Of a DNA stretch of 46,599 nt, positions 44,759 through 46,599 are shown piece after piece. Under the pieces are notes generated by a model, which was given only the letters and a program-made list of their open reading frames with translations, was not told where the DNA came from and made no database searches. The translations under genes were made by a program, and so were the position numbers. The stretch's first letter is position 1. Every line of letters begins with the position of its first letter. The DNA comes from Sphingobacteriales bacterium (GTDB lineage: Bacteria > Bacteroidota > Bacteroidia > Chitinophagales > Chitinophagaceae): assembly GCA_027484425.1 (NCBI GenBank), contig JAIXSZ010000062.1, forward strand, positions 1 to 46,599. The letters run 5' to 3'.

Positions 44759-45846
44759 CAAACGAGTTAGTTACCATCACAATCGGCCTAGCGGGAGCTT
44801 TTATTGCCGGACTATTGCTACTGCCTATGCTCATAAATTTTAGCATGCGCTTTGGATTTACAGATGCCCCAAACCATAGAAAGCTGCACAAGAAACCGAT
44901 ACCCGTAATCGGCGGAATAGCAGTGATACTGATTTCGTGTTGTTCGGCGTTGCTTTCATCGGATATTCGTCTGTTTGTATTACATAATAGAGTTATTGCT
45001 ATAGCGCTACTGACACTTGGCATCGTAGGGATTTTAGACGATAAGATAGGCTTATCTGCAAAGGTTAGATTTCTAATACAACTTGCCTCTTCTTTTGCCA
45101 TTGCCTATGCAGGCACCCGAATTCAATCCCTGTATGGATTCCTAGGTATAGGCGTGCTTCCACTCTTCGCTCAGTATGCGCTTACTATTATTCTAGTTAC
45201 AGGCATTACAAATTCATTCAATTTGATGGATGGAATTGATGGTTTGGCCGGTGTAGTTGCATCTGTAAATATCTTTATTCTTGCTACAATCGCCATTGCA
45301 AATCAGTTCTACATACTTGCGCTTGTTTTGGCTGTAATTCTTGGTAGTCTCTTGGCTTTCATTAAGTTTAACTGGAGTCCTGCCAAGACTTTTATGGGCG
45401 ATGCTGGCAGCTTGTTTTTAGGTTTCGTTATGAGTGTTATTGCCATAAAACTCATTAATGAAACGTTTATCACCGATTCGAACGCTTCGTCTTACAATCC
45501 CTTGGTCACGCTCTTCACAGCTTGTTTTATGATTCCAGTGATCGATACGCTACGCGTATTTGCAATGAGGATCAGGTATGGTAGGTCTCCGTTCATTGCC
45601 GATAAGACTCACTTGCATCACAAGCTGATACAGCACTTTATGATCCACAAGTCTGCGACAAAAAAAATTGGCCTTCTTCATATTTCTATAATCGTATTCA
45701 CTCTTGTAGCTCAGCATACCCTGAATACTTCAATAATAATAATCCTACAGGCACTTATTGTCCTATCCTATACAAGTATCCTCAACTTTGCGCAGTCATA
45801 CTCCCGATGGTATCGAGAAATAAAAAGAATGGAAAATTCAAATTAA
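44755..45846 (+). CDS. Undecaprenyl-phosphate GlcNAc-1-phosphate transferase family (WecA/TagO/MraY)
   Basis: 363 residues, about ten to eleven membrane helices. Family motifs: DAPNHRKLHKKPIPVIGG (cytoplasmic loop 1), GILDDKIGLSAKVRF (Mg/acidic motif), NSFNLMDGIDGLAG, FMGDAGSLFLGF and DKTHLHHKLIQ (His motif). It transfers a sugar-1-phosphate (usually GlcNAc or GalNAc) from UDP-sugar to undecaprenyl phosphate and thereby starts the EPS repeat unit. It is the last gene of the locus. Confidence 0.93.
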   Translation: MTNELVTITIGLAGAFIAGLLLLPMLINFSMRFGFTDAPNHRKLHKKPIPVIGGIAVILISCCSALLSSDIRLFVLHNRVIAIALLTLGIVGILDDKIGLSAKVRFLIQLASSFAIAYAGTRIQSLYGFLGIGVLPLFAQYALTIILVTGITNSFNLMDGIDGLAGVVASVNIFILATIAIANQFYILALVLAVILGSLLAFIKFNWSPAKTFMGDAGSLFLGFVMSVIAIKLINETFITDSNASSYNPLVTLFTACFMIPVIDTLRVFAMRIRYGRSPFIADKTHLHHKLIQHFMIHKSATKKIGLLHISIIVFTLVAQHTLNTSIIIILQALIVLSYTSILNFAQSYSRWYREIKRMENSN

Positions 45847-45880
45847 TTTAAAACCGTATTTGATTACGACAAAATTCCGA

Positions 45881-46348
45881 TCAATATATCTTTCGCATCA
45901 TCTCTTGCAATAACTCACCTTCCTTATTGCCCCAGTGAGGCAGGCAATAAAAATTGCCTCTAACACCATGAAGCTTGTAAGGGATTAGCCGTCGAAATTT
46001 CATTGCTGCATTAAGGGACGGTGATATAAACTTTTCCTTACTTTCCTTTTCATGAAGCACAGGCTCCCTCCGCAACAGCAGTTCAATAATCTCCGTAGAA
46101 CGCAACAGCTTATTTGCTTGAGTAACGATAAATACAAGCTTGCTCACCCATGTTCTGCTTTCATCGTATTTTTCTTTAGGGTATTCTAAAAGGTCAAGCA
46201 CCACCTGTAGTTTTATGTTTTCATTTTCCTTCTCGTATAGTTGCTCTTTTACTTTTGTTAGCTCAATTTGCGTGTCTTCAAGCTTTTTCTTGAGCCTATT
46301 AAGCCTGATATCCTGGTTTCATGGTGGATTTTGACTGTTTTTCTCCAT
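45881..46348 (-). pseudogene. Coiled-coil / winged-helix-like small protein gene interrupted by an in-frame TGA
   Basis: From ATG 46348 the frame reads nine codons (MEKNSQNPP), then TGA (46321-46319), then continues without another stop to 45881 (155 residues if the TGA were sense). After the stop comes a charged coiled coil (LKKKLEDTQIELTKVKEQ) and a C-terminal segment like a winged helix-turn-helix (STEIIELLLRREP, FRRLIPYKLHGVRGNFYCLP). No in-frame ATG follows the TGA; only a GTG at 46204 would restart, giving 107 residues without the coiled coil. It looks like a recently broken gene, or a sequencing error. It converges on the EPS locus. Function unknown; possibly a DNA-binding accessory protein. 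Confidence 0.45.
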
Positions 46349-46599
46349 GTTGGTAATGTGTGTTTGAACGCCCGCGAACATTTTCAAATCAAATCTATGG
46401 TTAATCTAAATAAATCGCTTGAAATTTGGCTTGAAATCTCACTTTAATCTAAATGCACCCACAAATAGTGAACAAATTGATGTCTCGTCCTGGTTTTAGT
46501 TGACACATTTTGAAGATAATCCGGCTATTGGTTGACACCCTATTTTCTTAGTCCGGCTATTGGTTGACACAAACATAGCTAATCCTAAATTCAGTTTAC
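46349..46599. other. Right-edge noncoding stretch
   Basis: Apart from the 19-bp repeats (46488-46570), no gene or RNA was recognised. It presumably includes the promoter of the interrupted gene 45881-46348. Confidence 0.4.
46488..46570. repeat. Three 19-bp direct repeats at exact 32-bp spacing
   Basis: TCCGGCTATTGGTTGACAC occurs at 46520-46538 and 46552-46570; a third copy at 46488-46506 (TCCTGGTTTTAGTTGACAC) matches at 15 of 19 bases. Starts are 32 bp apart. On the minus strand the units begin GTGTCAAC, resembling multiple terminal repeats of some insertion sequences (IS21-type ends begin TGT). No transposase gene is seen in the window. Confidence 0.55.

Noticed and set aside
46488-46570. 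CRISPR array
   Set aside because: Only three units, spacers of 13 bp, imperfect third copy and no cas genes; spacer length is far too short.

Overview
The window looks like a chromosome segment from a Bacteroidota bacterium, most likely of the Chitinophagales/Sphingobacteriia type. The evidence is a C-terminal type IX secretion (T9SS) sorting domain, Bacteroidota lipoprotein signals, a thioredoxin-like lipoprotein with a DUF4369-like N-terminus, genes without clear Shine-Dalgarno sequences, and a TAnnTTTG-type -7 box. The left part (1 to about 18.2 kb) is AT-rich and holds housekeeping genes (prmC, a TatD-type hydrolase, recA, a TerC-type membrane protein). The right part (18.98-45.85 kb) has visibly more C and different codon choice. 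The switch falls at a remnant of a tRNA-Ser 3' end (18444-18462). The far right edge carries three evenly spaced 19-bp repeats resembling insertion-sequence ends.

Layout. 1-2966 (-): 5' part of a giant Ig-like repeat adhesin, preceded in the same direction by a stand-alone receiver protein (3016-3402). Divergent from these is a sigma54 activator (3627-4979) with a multi-PAS hybrid histidine kinase (4986-8174). 8.3-18.2 kb: TerC, PrmC, GT-C-like membrane protein, three small secreted or lipoprotein genes, polysaccharide deacetylase, TatD, a 35-residue membrane microprotein, RecA, TlpA-like lipoprotein and a conserved hypothetical. 18.98-23.65 kb: a 1554-residue T9SS-exported FG-GAP/ASPIC protein. 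25.0-30.5 kb (-): a second, paralogous sigma54 activator with an H-NOX heme sensor and an HNOBA-hybrid kinase. 30.7-45.8 kb (+): a second stand-alone receiver protein and then a Wzx/Wzy-type exopolysaccharide (EPS) locus: Wza-like exporter, Wzc-like protein with a degenerate kinase, flippase, polymerase, four glycosyltransferases, acyltransferase, a three-part kinase fusion and a WecA/MraY-type initiating transferase.

The main observation is that the window holds two inverted copies of one regulatory module (receiver protein / divergent promoter region / NtrC-type activator / PAS-rich hybrid kinase with HPt). Each module faces a different cell-surface structure: copy 1 the giant adhesin, copy 2 the EPS operon. 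Both divergent regions contain a TGGCAC (-24-like) element, an identical 20-bp AT-rich element exactly 5 bp upstream of it, and inverted repeats of the form TTCC(A/C)-N5-(T/G)GGAA centred near -108 and -88 from the predicted start. Copy 2 adds an H-NOX gene and an HNOBA domain, which together mirror the sensory half of animal soluble guanylate cyclase split over two genes. This suggests nitric oxide as the signal controlling polysaccharide production. Further TGGCAC-type elements precede 37871 and 43544, and a weaker one precedes 18981, so surface-related genes across the window may form a local sigma54 regulon.
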